DNA from: JAUWQU01 sp964605095
GTDB lineage: Bacteria > Planctomycetota > Phycisphaerae > SM23-33
Reading direction: 5' to 3'
NCBI GenBank assembly: GCA_964605095.1
Contig: CAZSBS010000226.1
Span: forward strand, 1 to 7,980
DNA length: 7,980 bases
Shown: positions 1 through 6,658 of the stretch, in pieces
Position numbering within the stretch: the stretch's first letter is position 1
Layout: each line of letters starts with the position of its first letter
Notes under the pieces: model-generated
What the model saw: the letters and a program-made list of their open reading frames with translations, nothing else
The model's database searches: none
What the model was told of the DNA's origin: nothing
Program-made: the position numbers and the translations under genes

Positions 1-1
1 C

Positions 2-1132
2 TACGTGGGCGACCGCGCCGTGATCTGGCTGCCGGACGCCAGCGCGATAGACCTGAACGACCTGGGCATCGCGCCCGTGGGCGAGGGCGGCACGTGGATT
101 CTGACCACCGCCCACGCCATCAGCGCCGACGGCTGGGTTGCCGGCAGCGGCACGTTCGACCCCGACGGCGCCGACCCGCTGGCAGGCTACGTCCGCCACT
201 GGGTGACGCAGGTGGGCCTGGGCGGCACGTGGACCAGCGCAGCCGGCGGAACATGGGGACGCGGACCCAACTGGTCAACCGGCACGCCCGCCATGCAAGT
301 GGGCAACGCCACGTTCGACCTCGGCTCCGTGTACACCGTAGCGCTGGACCGCGATGAGCGGACCAAGACCGTCGCCGTCGCCGCCGGCACGGTGACGATA
401 AACTCCAACGGCCACACCCTTATGGCCGAGAGCGGCCTGAGCATCGCCGCCGGTGCGACGCTCAAGGCAGATGGCACGATCATTGGCGACATCGTCAACG
501 CGGGCACGCTCGCCCCGGGCGCCGGCGTCGGCACGCTGGCAGCCCCGGGCAGCGTAACGATGGCGGCGGACTCCATCTACGAGTGGGAACTCGGCGAATC
601 GTCGGCGGACAAGGTAGTCGTCACGGGCAACCTGACACTCGATGACGGCTGGAAGGTCACGCTGGTGGACGCCGGCGGCTCGCCGACGTTCGCGGACAAG
701 TTCGACCTGTTCACGTACGGCAGCTACACGGGCCTGCCCAGCTTCGACTGGCACAACATTGATGCCAGCGCCACGGGCTGGGATGTGTCCCGCGCCAGCA
801 TCGGCACGAATGGGGGAACAGTCTACATCACGGGCATCGTCGGCGTGCCCGGCGACACCAACGACGACGGCGTCGTTGACGCGGCCGACTTCATCACGCT
901 GAAGCGGAACTTCGGCCAGAGCACCGTGCTCGACATTTCAGCAGGCGACTTCGACGGCGACGGCACGGTGGAATGGGACGACCTCCAGACACTGATGACC
1001 CACTTAGGCCAAACCCAACTCGGGGCGCCGGCGACGGCTCCCGAGCCCGGCTCCGCGATCCTGCTCACGTTAGGCGCGGCGGCCCTGCTCCGGCGCCGCG
1101 GAACCAAGCCGGTCGATGTCCACCGTAAGTGA
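2..1132 (+). CDS. Secreted HAF-repeat/dockerin-like protein with PEP-CTERM anchor (5' partial)
   Basis: The reading frame is open at the left edge, so the N-terminus and signal peptide are missing; the GTG at base 5 is probably internal. Numbering from that GTG, residues 1-66 resemble the end of a HAF-type extracellular repeat region (WLPDASAIDLNDLG, then HAISADGWVAGSG). Residues about 85-240 are Gly/Ala/Thr/Val-rich, with beta-strand-like stretches of the kind found in autotransporter-associated repeats. Residues 283-336 look like a dockerin type I pair of calcium loops (DTNDDGVVDAADF and DFDGDGTVEWDD). The C-terminus has PEP at 346-348, a hydrophobic stretch (about 350-362) and LLRRRG, the tripartite PEP-CTERM signal processed by an exosortase. 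The protein is therefore probably exported and cell-surface associated. What it binds is unknown. No strong terminator follows, and the next gene on this strand starts 138 bases downstream with its own promoter-like site. Confidence 0.85.
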   Translation, partial: YVGDRAVIWLPDASAIDLNDLGIAPVGEGGTWILTTAHAISADGWVAGSGTFDPDGADPLAGYVRHWVTQVGLGGTWTSAAGGTWGRGPNWSTGTPAMQVGNATFDLGSVYTVALDRDERTKTVAVAAGTVTINSNGHTLMAESGLSIAAGATLKADGTIIGDIVNAGTLAPGAGVGTLAAPGSVTMAADSIYEWELGESSADKVVVTGNLTLDDGWKVTLVDAGGSPTFADKFDLFTYGSYTGLPSFDWHNIDASATGWDVSRASIGTNGGTVYITGIVGVPGDTNDDGVVDAADFITLKRNFGQSTVLDISAGDFDGDGTVEWDDLQTLMTHLGQTQLGAPATAPEPGSAILLTLGAAALLRRRGTKPVDVHRK

Positions 1133-1189
1133 GGCATTACTCAAAGAGGGGCGATTGAACCCCAAGCATATCCCGGCCTCCGCAACCCG

Positions 1190-1198
1190 TGTTAGAAT
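1190..1198 (+). promoter_or_regulatory. Candidate extended -10 promoter for the sulfatase
   Basis: TG-T-TAGAAT matches an extended -10 element (TGnTATAAT) at five of six hexamer positions. No -35 box is visible at 16-18 bases upstream; the nearest TTGA-containing hexamer (1155-1160) is too far away. Transcription from here would give a leader of roughly 65 bases before the ATG at 1271. This is a motif reading only. Confidence 0.4.
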
Positions 1199-1258
1199 GC
1201 CTTGGATTTCAATGAATGGTTGTCGCACTAGGCCTTCTCCGATTCAGTGAAGCAAGGC

Positions 1259-1264
1259 AAGGAG
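1259..1264 (+). promoter_or_regulatory. Shine-Dalgarno site of the sulfatase
   Basis: AAGGAG ends six bases before the ATG at 1271. It is the clearest ribosome binding site in the window and decides the start just ahead of the Tat signal. Confidence 0.8.
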
Positions 1265-1270
1265 AGCTGA

Positions 1271-2740
1271 ATGAATTCCACGCGGCGGGAGTTTCTAAGA
1301 CTGGCGGGCCTGGCTGCGGCGGGGCCGCTGCTGGCGAGGCGGCTATGGGCGGCTGGGGATGCAAAGGCCGACGAGGCCGCCAAGGCAGGCGGCACGCCTA
1401 AGGCCCGCAAGCCCAACATCCTCTTCTTCTTTCCCGACCAGCACCGGTACGACTGGACCAGCATGAATCCAGCCCTGCCGGATATGACACCCAACCTCAA
1501 GAAACTCGCCGCTCGCGGAGTGCATTTCAGCAACGCCATTTGCCCGTCGCCGCTCTGTGCGCCGTCGCGGGCATGCCTGGCCTCGGGCAAGGAATACCAG
1601 CGGTGCGGGGTGAAGAACAACGGCGGGAACTACCCCGTCGATCAGACCACGTTCTATTCGCTGCTCAAGGCCGCGGGCTATCACACGCTGGGCTGCGGCA
1701 AGTTTGACCTGGCCAAGCCGTCCCATAGCTGGGGCCCCGACGGCAAACAGAAGACCAAAGCCGGCCCGTCCAGGCTGGCCCAGTGGGGATTCACCGACGG
1801 CATCGACAACGCGGGGAAGATGGACGGCTGGAGCGCCCACCGCAATGGCAACGACGGCCCCTACTTCACGTACCTCAAGGGCAAAGGCCTCGTCGACGCC
1901 TATCAGAAGAACTACAAGCTGCTTGACCACGACTACGAAGGCCCGGCCGTGCTGAGCGACGAGGCATACGGCGACAACTGGATCGCGCGAAACGGGCTGG
2001 AACTGGTCAGGTCCGTGCCGAAGGGCACGCCGTGGTTTATCCAGGTGAACTTCAACGGCCCGCACAACCCGATGGATATCACAAAGTCGATGTACGAGCG
2101 GTGGAAGGATGCCAAGTTGCCCCCGCCGGTGGAAGGCGACGGGTCGGACGGCACGGCCAGGAAGCGCCGCAACTACGCGGCCATGATCTACAACATCGAT
2201 CATTGGCTCGGCGTTTACATCGATGAGTTGGAAAAGGCGGGCCAGCTCGACAACACCATTATCGTTTACTGCTCGGACCATGGCGACATGCTCGGCGACC
2301 ACGGCATGTGGTCAAAGAGCCGGCCTTTGCATCCTGCCGCCGCCGTGCCGATGGTCATGGCGGGGCCAGGCATCAAAGGCGGGGTAAGCTGCCCGAACCC
2401 AGTGGAGACTCTGGACCTGACCGCCACCTTCCTGGACTACGCCGGCGTGACCAGGCCGGCCGACATGGATTCGATTTCGATGCGGCCCTTCCTCGCCGGC
2501 GTGGGCAAGCTGCCGAGGCCGATTGTCCGCAGCGCCCTGGAAGGCTGGACGCTTGTCTTTGGCGGGCAATACAAGCTTGTTTCAGGCAACCTCCGCGGAA
2601 AGGTCCCCAAGGCCGATCAGGCAAAGGACCTGGTCCTTTACGACCTCAAGACCGACCCCGGCGAAACGGCTGACGTGGCTTCCAGGCATCCTGATATCGT
2701 GGAGCTACTCAAACCAATGCTTTCGCCTGTTGGGCAATAG
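1271..2740 (+). CDS. Tat-exported Cys-type sulfatase (S1 family-like)
   Basis: This 489-residue protein is a probable secreted or periplasmic sulfatase that hydrolyses sulfate esters; the substrate cannot be named from sequence, though algal or host polysaccharides are common for such enzymes in planctomycetes. Residues 1-28 form a twin-arginine signal (TRREFLRLAG followed by an Ala/Leu-rich stretch). The metal-binding start of the alkaline-phosphatase-like fold is NILFFFPDQHRYD (49-61). The signature PLCAPSR (94-100) places C96 where formylglycine is made. Further fold landmarks are NGPHNP (262-267) and SDHGDMLGDHGMWSK (335-349). The length fits the family. AAGGAG at 1259-1264 lies six bases before the ATG and fixes the start. 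C96 would need a formylglycine-generating enzyme or an anaerobic maturase, and the SUMF1-like gene in this window does not look able to do that. The fold and active-site type are secure; the substrate is not. Confidence 0.93.
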   Translation: MNSTRREFLRLAGLAAAGPLLARRLWAAGDAKADEAAKAGGTPKARKPNILFFFPDQHRYDWTSMNPALPDMTPNLKKLAARGVHFSNAICPSPLCAPSRACLASGKEYQRCGVKNNGGNYPVDQTTFYSLLKAAGYHTLGCGKFDLAKPSHSWGPDGKQKTKAGPSRLAQWGFTDGIDNAGKMDGWSAHRNGNDGPYFTYLKGKGLVDAYQKNYKLLDHDYEGPAVLSDEAYGDNWIARNGLELVRSVPKGTPWFIQVNFNGPHNPMDITKSMYERWKDAKLPPPVEGDGSDGTARKRRNYAAMIYNIDHWLGVYIDELEKAGQLDNTIIVYCSDHGDMLGDHGMWSKSRPLHPAAAVPMVMAGPGIKGGVSCPNPVETLDLTATFLDYAGVTRPADMDSISMRPFLAGVGKLPRPIVRSALEGWTLVFGGQYKLVSGNLRGKVPKADQAKDLVLYDLKTDPGETADVASRHPDIVELLKPMLSPVGQ

Positions 2741-2756
2741 CGGGCAGTCAGCCTTC

Positions 2757-2823
2757 CTTTGGCGCTACGCCGCGGCAAGGCCGGCTCTGCGCCGGCGGAG
2801 GACTACGGCAGTCCCGCCCAAAG
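2757..2823. repeat. Intergenic nested hairpin, possibly a dispersed repeat
   Basis: CTTTGGCG (2757-2764) pairs with CGCCCAAAG (2815-2823) apart from one bulged C, forming an outer stem. Inside it, GCCGGC (2780-2785) and GCCGGC (2791-2796) form a six-base-pair stem around TCTGC. The structure starts 16 bases after the sulfatase stop. It has no T tract, so it is not a standard intrinsic terminator, although it could protect the sulfatase mRNA 3' end. Its 15-base core recurs inside the radical SAM gene. Confidence 0.4.
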
Positions 2824-2839
2824 CAGGCCGTCAGGGAGA

Positions 2840-2851
2840 GACTGGCCAGTC
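2840..2851. promoter_or_regulatory. 12-base perfect palindrome upstream of the methyltransferase promoter
   Basis: GACTGGCCAGTC is a perfect palindrome centred about 66 bases upstream of the predicted transcription start at 2911-2912, a reasonable place for a dimeric regulator to bind. Palindromes of this length arise by chance about once or twice in a window this size, so the operator reading is weak. Confidence 0.2.
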
Positions 2852-2898
2852 AGCCGTTGGACTGACGCGGGCATGCTGGCGTTTGTTTGCAGCGCTCG

Positions 2899-2904
2899 TA
2901 TAAT
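2899..2904 (+). promoter_or_regulatory. Consensus -10 box (TATAAT) for the methyltransferase/UbiA operon
   Basis: TATAAT is followed by exactly seven bases and then ATG at 2912, which is in frame with the methyltransferase. The predicted first transcribed base therefore falls at or next to the start codon. At 17-base spacing the -35 position reads CTGGCG, a poor match, so either an activator helps or the -10 dominates. Confidence 0.6.
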
Positions 2905-2911
2905 CCTGGAC

Positions 2912-3835
2912 ATGCAAACGGGTGAAATCGAGGGCCGGCGGGGCCTGGCGCCGCCCAGGCGGCACTGGGGTAGGCTCATGCTTCGCTGCGCGGGACTATT
3001 GCTCGGCCAGCGGGCCAGGACTTGCGACCTCGTGGCCAGCAGCTATGACCGCATCGCTTCGGGGTACGATCAAGTCTGGACCACGCACATGCGCGACCTG
3101 TCGCTGGTCATGCTCGGGCATCTGAGCCTGCCTAAGGCCGGGCCTGGCGGCATAAGGGCAATCGACCTGGCCTGCGGCACGGGGTTTCTGACGGGCGAGC
3201 TTGCCCGGCTGACAGGCGGGCAGGTCGTCGGCGTGGACGCCTCGGCAGGCATGCTGGACGAGGCCCGACGGCAGCGCGGGCCGGGCGCGCGATTCGTGCA
3301 GGCCGACGCGGTGGATTACCTGCGGGCCCTGGCATCCGGCAGCGTGGATGTGGTCACCTGCGGCTGGGCCTTGGGCTACACCAGGCCGGTGGCGGCGGTG
3401 CGGGAGATATCGCGTGTCCTGCGGCCTGGCGGGTGCGTGGGGATCATAGACAACAGCCTGTTTTCGCTGGCGGAGGTGCTGTGGTGTTCCGCGCTGGCCT
3501 TTGCCGAGAGGCCCGAAGCCCTGGCACACGTGATGAAGGTCCGATTCCTGCCGGGCAGCGTGGTATTGGCTGCGATGATGCGAGCCTGCGGGCTGGCGGT
3601 GCAGTGGAGCATGGACGGATCGCGGATTTATCACGTACACGATGGCGAGGCGGCAATCGCTCGCCTGACGGCCACGGGCGCCGCGGCCGGGTTCGAGTTC
3701 GCCGCCGCAGAGGAACACGCCGACGCGGTCTTCTCGCGGTTTGCCCGCATCATCGAAGACCGCTATCAAACCGAAAAGGGCGTGCCGATAACGCACCGTT
3801 ATCTTGCGGCCGTGGGAATGAAGTTGTCCCGGTGA
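2912..3835 (+). CDS. Class I SAM-dependent methyltransferase
   Basis: This 307-residue protein has a Rossmann-type methyltransferase domain. Motif I is IDLACGTGF (84-92). The acidic residue that usually contacts the SAM ribose is D109 in VVGVDASAGML, FVQAD (128-132) corresponds to the adenine-contact region, and LRPGG (170-174) is the usual post-strand-4 motif. The N-terminal part includes SYDRIASGYDQVW (44-56), as seen in UbiE/COQ5-like and other small-molecule methyltransferases. The C-terminal 130 residues are probably substrate-specific. ATG 2912 is chosen because a perfect TATAAT lies seven bases upstream; ATG 2978, preceded by GGGGTAGG, is an alternative that removes 22 Arg/Pro-rich residues. 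The stop overlaps a possible GTG start of the UbiA gene, so the two are probably co-translated. A UbiA partner suggests a prenylated or lipid acceptor, but the substrate is not known. Confidence 0.85.
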   Translation: MQTGEIEGRRGLAPPRRHWGRLMLRCAGLLLGQRARTCDLVASSYDRIASGYDQVWTTHMRDLSLVMLGHLSLPKAGPGGIRAIDLACGTGFLTGELARLTGGQVVGVDASAGMLDEARRQRGPGARFVQADAVDYLRALASGSVDVVTCGWALGYTRPVAAVREISRVLRPGGCVGIIDNSLFSLAEVLWCSALAFAERPEALAHVMKVRFLPGSVVLAAMMRACGLAVQWSMDGSRIYHVHDGEAAIARLTATGAAAGFEFAAAEEHADAVFSRFARIIEDRYQTEKGVPITHRYLAAVGMKLSR

Positions 3836-3849
3836 ACAGAAGAGAACCG

Positions 3850-4686
3850 ATGATCGCCGCGATGCTGAGGCTATGCCGGCTGTACTACGCGATCCCCATG
3901 TCGCTGGCATATCTGTTGACGGTGTATTACGCCCGCGGCGGCGAGATGGCTGGGCAGTGGGCGGGGGCTCTGGCCTCCACGGCGGCGCTGACGCTGGTCA
4001 TCGCGGGTGCCTACGCGCTCAATGACGTGCTGGACCGGGCGGTGGACCGCATCAACGCGCCGGGCCGGCCCGTGGCTGCCGGACGGATCGCGCCGGGCGC
4101 GGCAGGAGCGCTTGCGGCGGCGCTGACGCTTGCGGGGCTGGGCCTGGCTGGTTTGTGCAGGCCGGCACTGCTGGCGGGCATGGCGGCGGTGGCGGGCTCG
4201 CTGCTGATCTACAACCTGCTGTCCAAGCGCCTCGGCCTGCTCAAGCAGGTGTTTTGCGCCGCGTTGATGACCAGCATCTACCCTCTGGCCATCGCCCAGG
4301 CGGGCGGGGTCGCGGGTCCGCGGGCGGGCAGCCTGGCGGCATTCCCGGTGTGGCTTTTCCTGACAGCCTTCGGCTACGAACTGCTGAAGGACATCCGCGA
4401 CCTTGGCGGCGACCCGCCCATCGCCGGCCGGCCCACTTGGGTAAAGCGCAATCCTCGACTGTGGCGGCGCATCGCCTCGGCCGCCATCGCCGGGTCATCG
4501 GTCATCCTCGTCGTGCCGGCGCTGCTGGGCTGCCGCTGGGTGTACCTGGCCGGGGCAGGGGCGGCAATGGCGCTGGCGGTTGCGTCCGCGCTGACGCCCG
4601 GCGTTGGCCGCGCCATCGCCCTGGTATACGCCGAGTGCTTCATCGTGGGCCTGGCCGCCGCAGCCGACGTGATGATCTTCGGGTGA
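3850..4686 (+). CDS. UbiA-family membrane prenyltransferase
   Basis: This is an integral membrane protein of 278 residues, typical for the UbiA superfamily, which transfers polyprenyl groups from a diphosphate to aromatic or lipid acceptors. The first Asp-rich motif is NDVLDRAVD (58-66, NDxxDxxxD), followed by the usual RxNxPxRP-like run. The second is DIRDLGGD (181-188, DxxDxxxD). Both are intact, so magnesium-diphosphate binding is expected. Several hydrophobic helices are visible (for example about 39-57, 82-102, 104-121, 163-179, 210-227, 230-248 and 255-277). A GTG at 3832 overlaps the methyltransferase stop as GTGA and would add six residues. ATG 3850 is used here because AGAGA lies just upstream and the protein then starts at the expected hydrophobic N-terminus. 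Members make menaquinone, ubiquinone, heme O, archaeal-type lipids or decaprenyl-phosphate sugars; this sequence does not decide which. Confidence 0.88.
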   Translation: MIAAMLRLCRLYYAIPMSLAYLLTVYYARGGEMAGQWAGALASTAALTLVIAGAYALNDVLDRAVDRINAPGRPVAAGRIAPGAAGALAAALTLAGLGLAGLCRPALLAGMAAVAGSLLIYNLLSKRLGLLKQVFCAALMTSIYPLAIAQAGGVAGPRAGSLAAFPVWLFLTAFGYELLKDIRDLGGDPPIAGRPTWVKRNPRLWRRIASAAIAGSSVILVVPALLGCRWVYLAGAGAAMALAVASALTPGVGRAIALVYAECFIVGLAAAADVMIFG

Positions 4687-4699
4687 TTCGCCCGCACCC

Positions 4700-5962
4700 T
4701 CATGCCTTTTCCGCCAGCAGCCTGCGGTAGCACTCAGGCAGCGGACCCTTGGCGGCACAACTCGCGCAGAGTTGCTCGCTCTGCTCCCTGGGCAGTGGCA
4801 GAGCGCCGGCGCCGCCTTCGCCGCGGGCCGAGGCCAGCTTGGGCGCAAGCTCGCCCATGAGGCATCCGCACCGCGGCGCGGTGAAGAGTTCGCCCATTCG
4901 CCGCCATATCTCCGCCAGCGGCTCCCGCATAAGGTTGCCGAATGAAAGCGGCGTCAGGTCGCACGGGCAGACCTCGCCGGCGGCGTCGATGAACAGGTGG
5001 TGGTACCCCGCCCCGCAGCCGAACATTTCCGCCGACTCCAGATAAGCAAAGCTCGCCACGGCCGGTCCGCCGCGGCGGCGGTTGTGGAGCACGTGGAAGT
5101 CCTGCAGCGTGCGCCGCTCATCATCCGAGAGCATGAACGATCCGCACCCCGCGGCCGAGCCGGTGGCAACCGGCGCCAGCAGGCGAAACTCCCCAACGCC
5201 CCACCGACGGGCGAGGTCGTACATCCGCTCCAACTCCCCCGACGCGATTCGCTCCCGAGTGCCGACGGTGGAGATGGCCGTGTATATTCCAGCCTCCTTC
5301 GCTACCCTCACGGCCTGGACGGCAGCCTCGAATGAACCGCGGACCCCGCGGATGGCGTCGTGGGTGCCGGCGTCGTCCGATTCGATTCCCACGGTCAGGC
5401 AGGTCAGGCGTGCCTCGGCCAGCCGACGCGCCCGCCGGGCCGTCAGGCCGTGACCCGTGGTGAAAAGGATCGTCGCCATCGACGAGCGGTCCCGGCCATC
5501 GTCGCGCCGGTTGCCCGCCCGCGGCGCAGAGCCGGCGCCGCTGGCGGCGGCGACGAGGTCCTCCAGGTCGTCGCGGAGTAGCGGCTCGCCGCCGGTAAGG
5601 CCCAGCGTACACGTGCCGATCGACCGGATCTGCTCGATCACGTCGAGCAGTTCGCCCGTCGCCAGTCCGCCGGCGGGCCGGTGGCCGTAGCTGCAATGCG
5701 GGCACTTGAACGGGCAGTCGCCGGTGACGGCCAGGTAGGTCGAAAACGGCACGCGCCGCCGCTCGATGACGGCTGAGAGAAAACGCTCGAACGCGGGCGA
5801 AGGGTGCGGCGGGAAGAAGGTGTTGATCCGAACCTGCCCGCCGAAGCGGTGCGGCTTCTCGTTTCGCATCCGGCGCAGGAGATACCAGAGGTGCCCCGCC
5901 GGCAGCCGGCCGACCGCGCGGGCGAACATCCTCATCACCGCAATGGTTCCGCCGAGACTCAT
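4700..5962 (-). CDS. Radical SAM protein with SPASM-like C-terminal cysteines
   Basis: The protein has 420 residues. CPFKCPHC supplies the CxxxCxxC site for the [4Fe-4S] cluster that cleaves SAM (C83, C87, C90), and GLTGGEP (121-127) is the SAM-binding glycine motif. The radical SAM barrel runs to about residue 265. The C-terminal third is cysteine-rich (C316, C332, C334, C365, C367, C399, C402, C411) and contains GEVCPCDLTPLSFGNL, typical of SPASM/Twitch-type auxiliary-cluster domains. An unusual Gly/Ala/Arg/Asp-rich insert lies at about 141-160 inside the barrel. ATG 5962 is used; ATG codons at residues 10 and 12 are alternatives. Its stop lies 13 bases from that of the convergent UbiA gene, and 21 bases separate it from the upstream small membrane gene on the same strand. 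It could modify a peptide or do carbon-carbon or methyl chemistry on a lipid; the neighbours favour the second reading, only as inference. Confidence 0.88.
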   Translation of the reverse strand: MSLGGTIAVMRMFARAVGRLPAGHLWYLLRRMRNEKPHRFGGQVRINTFFPPHPSPAFERFLSAVIERRRVPFSTYLAVTGDCPFKCPHCSYGHRPAGGLATGELLDVIEQIRSIGTCTLGLTGGEPLLRDDLEDLVAAASGAGSAPRAGNRRDDGRDRSSMATILFTTGHGLTARRARRLAEARLTCLTVGIESDDAGTHDAIRGVRGSFEAAVQAVRVAKEAGIYTAISTVGTRERIASGELERMYDLARRWGVGEFRLLAPVATGSAAGCGSFMLSDDERRTLQDFHVLHNRRRGGPAVASFAYLESAEMFGCGAGYHHLFIDAAGEVCPCDLTPLSFGNLMREPLAEIWRRMGELFTAPRCGCLMGELAPKLASARGEGGAGALPLPREQSEQLCASCAAKGPLPECYRRLLAEKA

Positions 5963-5966
5963 CGCA

Positions 5967-5983
5967 TTCGATCTCTAATCGAA
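5967..5983 (-). promoter_or_regulatory. Intercistronic hairpin before the radical SAM start codon
   Basis: On the minus strand, TTCGAT and ATCGAA form a perfect six-base-pair stem around the loop TAGAG. The hairpin begins directly after the small membrane gene stop (TAG) and ends four bases before the radical SAM ATG. The only Shine-Dalgarno-like bases nearby (GAG) sit in the loop, so the fold could affect translation start or coupling. Confidence 0.4.
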
Positions 5984-6394
5984 CTACTCCCTCACCGGAA
6001 CCATGCAGCCGCATACGAACCCGGTTATCGCACCGCCGACAATGGCGCAGACAATCGCAATCTGTAAGACGATTGCGTCCGAGGCTATTTCACACCAGAT
6101 CAGGCCACCGTGCAGTATCGCCGTCGCCAGCAAACCGACGACAATCCCCCAGCCCGCGCCCACCAGTGGGGCCGAGCCCCAGCCCGCTCTGGCTCGCCGG
6201 AGCATGATCCATGTCCAGATAAGCCCCGCCACGACGCCGCCAAGAGCGCCCAGCACCGTACCAAGAGGATACTCGAACGAGCCGAAGAACGCCCCGACGC
6301 CTCCCCCTGCCAAGCATACGAAGATCCGGAACACTCCACGGCGACCAGCTTGGAGGCTGCCGCCGCCGTCATCCTGAGCTTCAGTGTCGTTCAT
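5984..6394 (-). CDS. Small four-helix membrane protein of unknown function
   Basis: I do not recognise a named family for this 136-residue protein. It starts with about 20 polar, acidic and Gly-rich residues (MNDTEAQDDGGG), followed by four probable transmembrane helices at about 21-40, 44-65, 75-100 and 106-131. The second and third are joined by a basic loop (LRRARAG). The helices are rich in small residues (GGGVGAFFG, GALGGVVAG, GAGWGIVVG), as in tightly packed glycine-zipper-like bundles. The ATG lies 11 bases downstream of a candidate -10 box. The gene ends 21 bases before the radical SAM gene on the same strand, so the two are probably co-transcribed and it may anchor or assist that enzyme. 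The helices and gene-like layout support a real gene. Confidence 0.65.
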   Translation of the reverse strand: MNDTEAQDDGGGSLQAGRRGVFRIFVCLAGGGVGAFFGSFEYPLGTVLGALGGVVAGLIWTWIMLRRARAGWGSAPLVGAGWGIVVGLLATAILHGGLIWCEIASDAIVLQIAIVCAIVGGAITGFVCGCMVPVRE

Positions 6395-6544
6395 TGCCCA
6401 GCCCCGCTATAAATGAGTGATCACAGAAACTCAATGCCCGTCGCATTGACACTTATGATGATACTGCGGCGGGCGGAAGAACACCATAGACATGAAAGAC
6501 CAAGGCGGAGCCTGGTGATGCCACACAATTCTCCCATCTTCCTC
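6395..6544. other. Intergenic stretch between the small membrane gene and the palindromic element
   Basis: Apart from the candidate promoter at its left end, I see no gene, RNA or strong repeat here. A short minus-strand reading frame crosses it, but that frame starts inside the palindromic element and matches nothing I know. Confidence 0.5.
6406..6434 (-). promoter_or_regulatory. Candidate promoter for the small membrane protein/radical SAM pair
   Basis: Read on the minus strand, TTGAGT (6429-6434) and TATAGC (6406-6411) each match the -35 and -10 consensus at four of six positions, with a 17-base spacer. The predicted transcript start would be about five bases before the ATG at 6394. The spacer contains the eight-base palindrome GTGATCAC, which a regulator could use. 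Confidence 0.35.
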
Positions 6545-6593
6545 CTCAAACTGACCGATTCTTTGAGCCCACAACGGGGGCGATAGCATTTGG

Positions 6594-6613
6594 CCGGGGG
6601 CGTAAGCCCCCGG
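6594..6613. repeat. Left GC hairpin of the palindromic element
   Basis: A perfect eight-base-pair stem, CCGGGGGC with GCCCCCGG, closes the loop GTAA. It is the mirror copy of the hairpin at 6729-6748. Confidence 0.85.
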
Positions 6614-6658
6614 AGGCATTGCCTTTAAGACTCGAGCCCCGAAGGGGCGGCAGATTTG

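Noticed and set aside
1145..1165. Terminator after the PEP-CTERM gene
   Set aside because: Only a four-base-pair GGGG/CCCC stem could form, with no T run after it.
1343..2302. 319-codon minus-strand frame opposite the sulfatase
   Set aside because: It is a shadow of the sulfatase, with no domain motifs and no sensible start context.
2759..2911. N-terminal extension of the methyltransferase from a TTG at 2759
   Set aside because: The extra 51 residues are translated from the intergenic hairpins and the promoter, and the -10 box at 2899-2904 would lie inside the gene.
3433..3831. Long upstream extension of the UbiA frame
   Set aside because: It lies wholly inside the methyltransferase in another frame and its translation is Arg/Gly-rich shadow sequence.
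2996..3910. 304-codon minus-strand frame opposite the methyltransferase
   Set aside because: It is a GC-driven shadow; the + strand frame has clear methyltransferase motifs and this one has none.
5121..6014. 297-codon minus-strand frame overlapping the radical SAM gene
   Set aside because: It is a frame-shifted shadow of the radical SAM coding sequence, rich in Arg and Pro.
6431..6619. 62-codon minus-strand frame ending in a Cys/His-rich tail
   Set aside because: It begins inside the palindromic element and matches no family I know. A relic of a lost gene is possible but cannot be supported.
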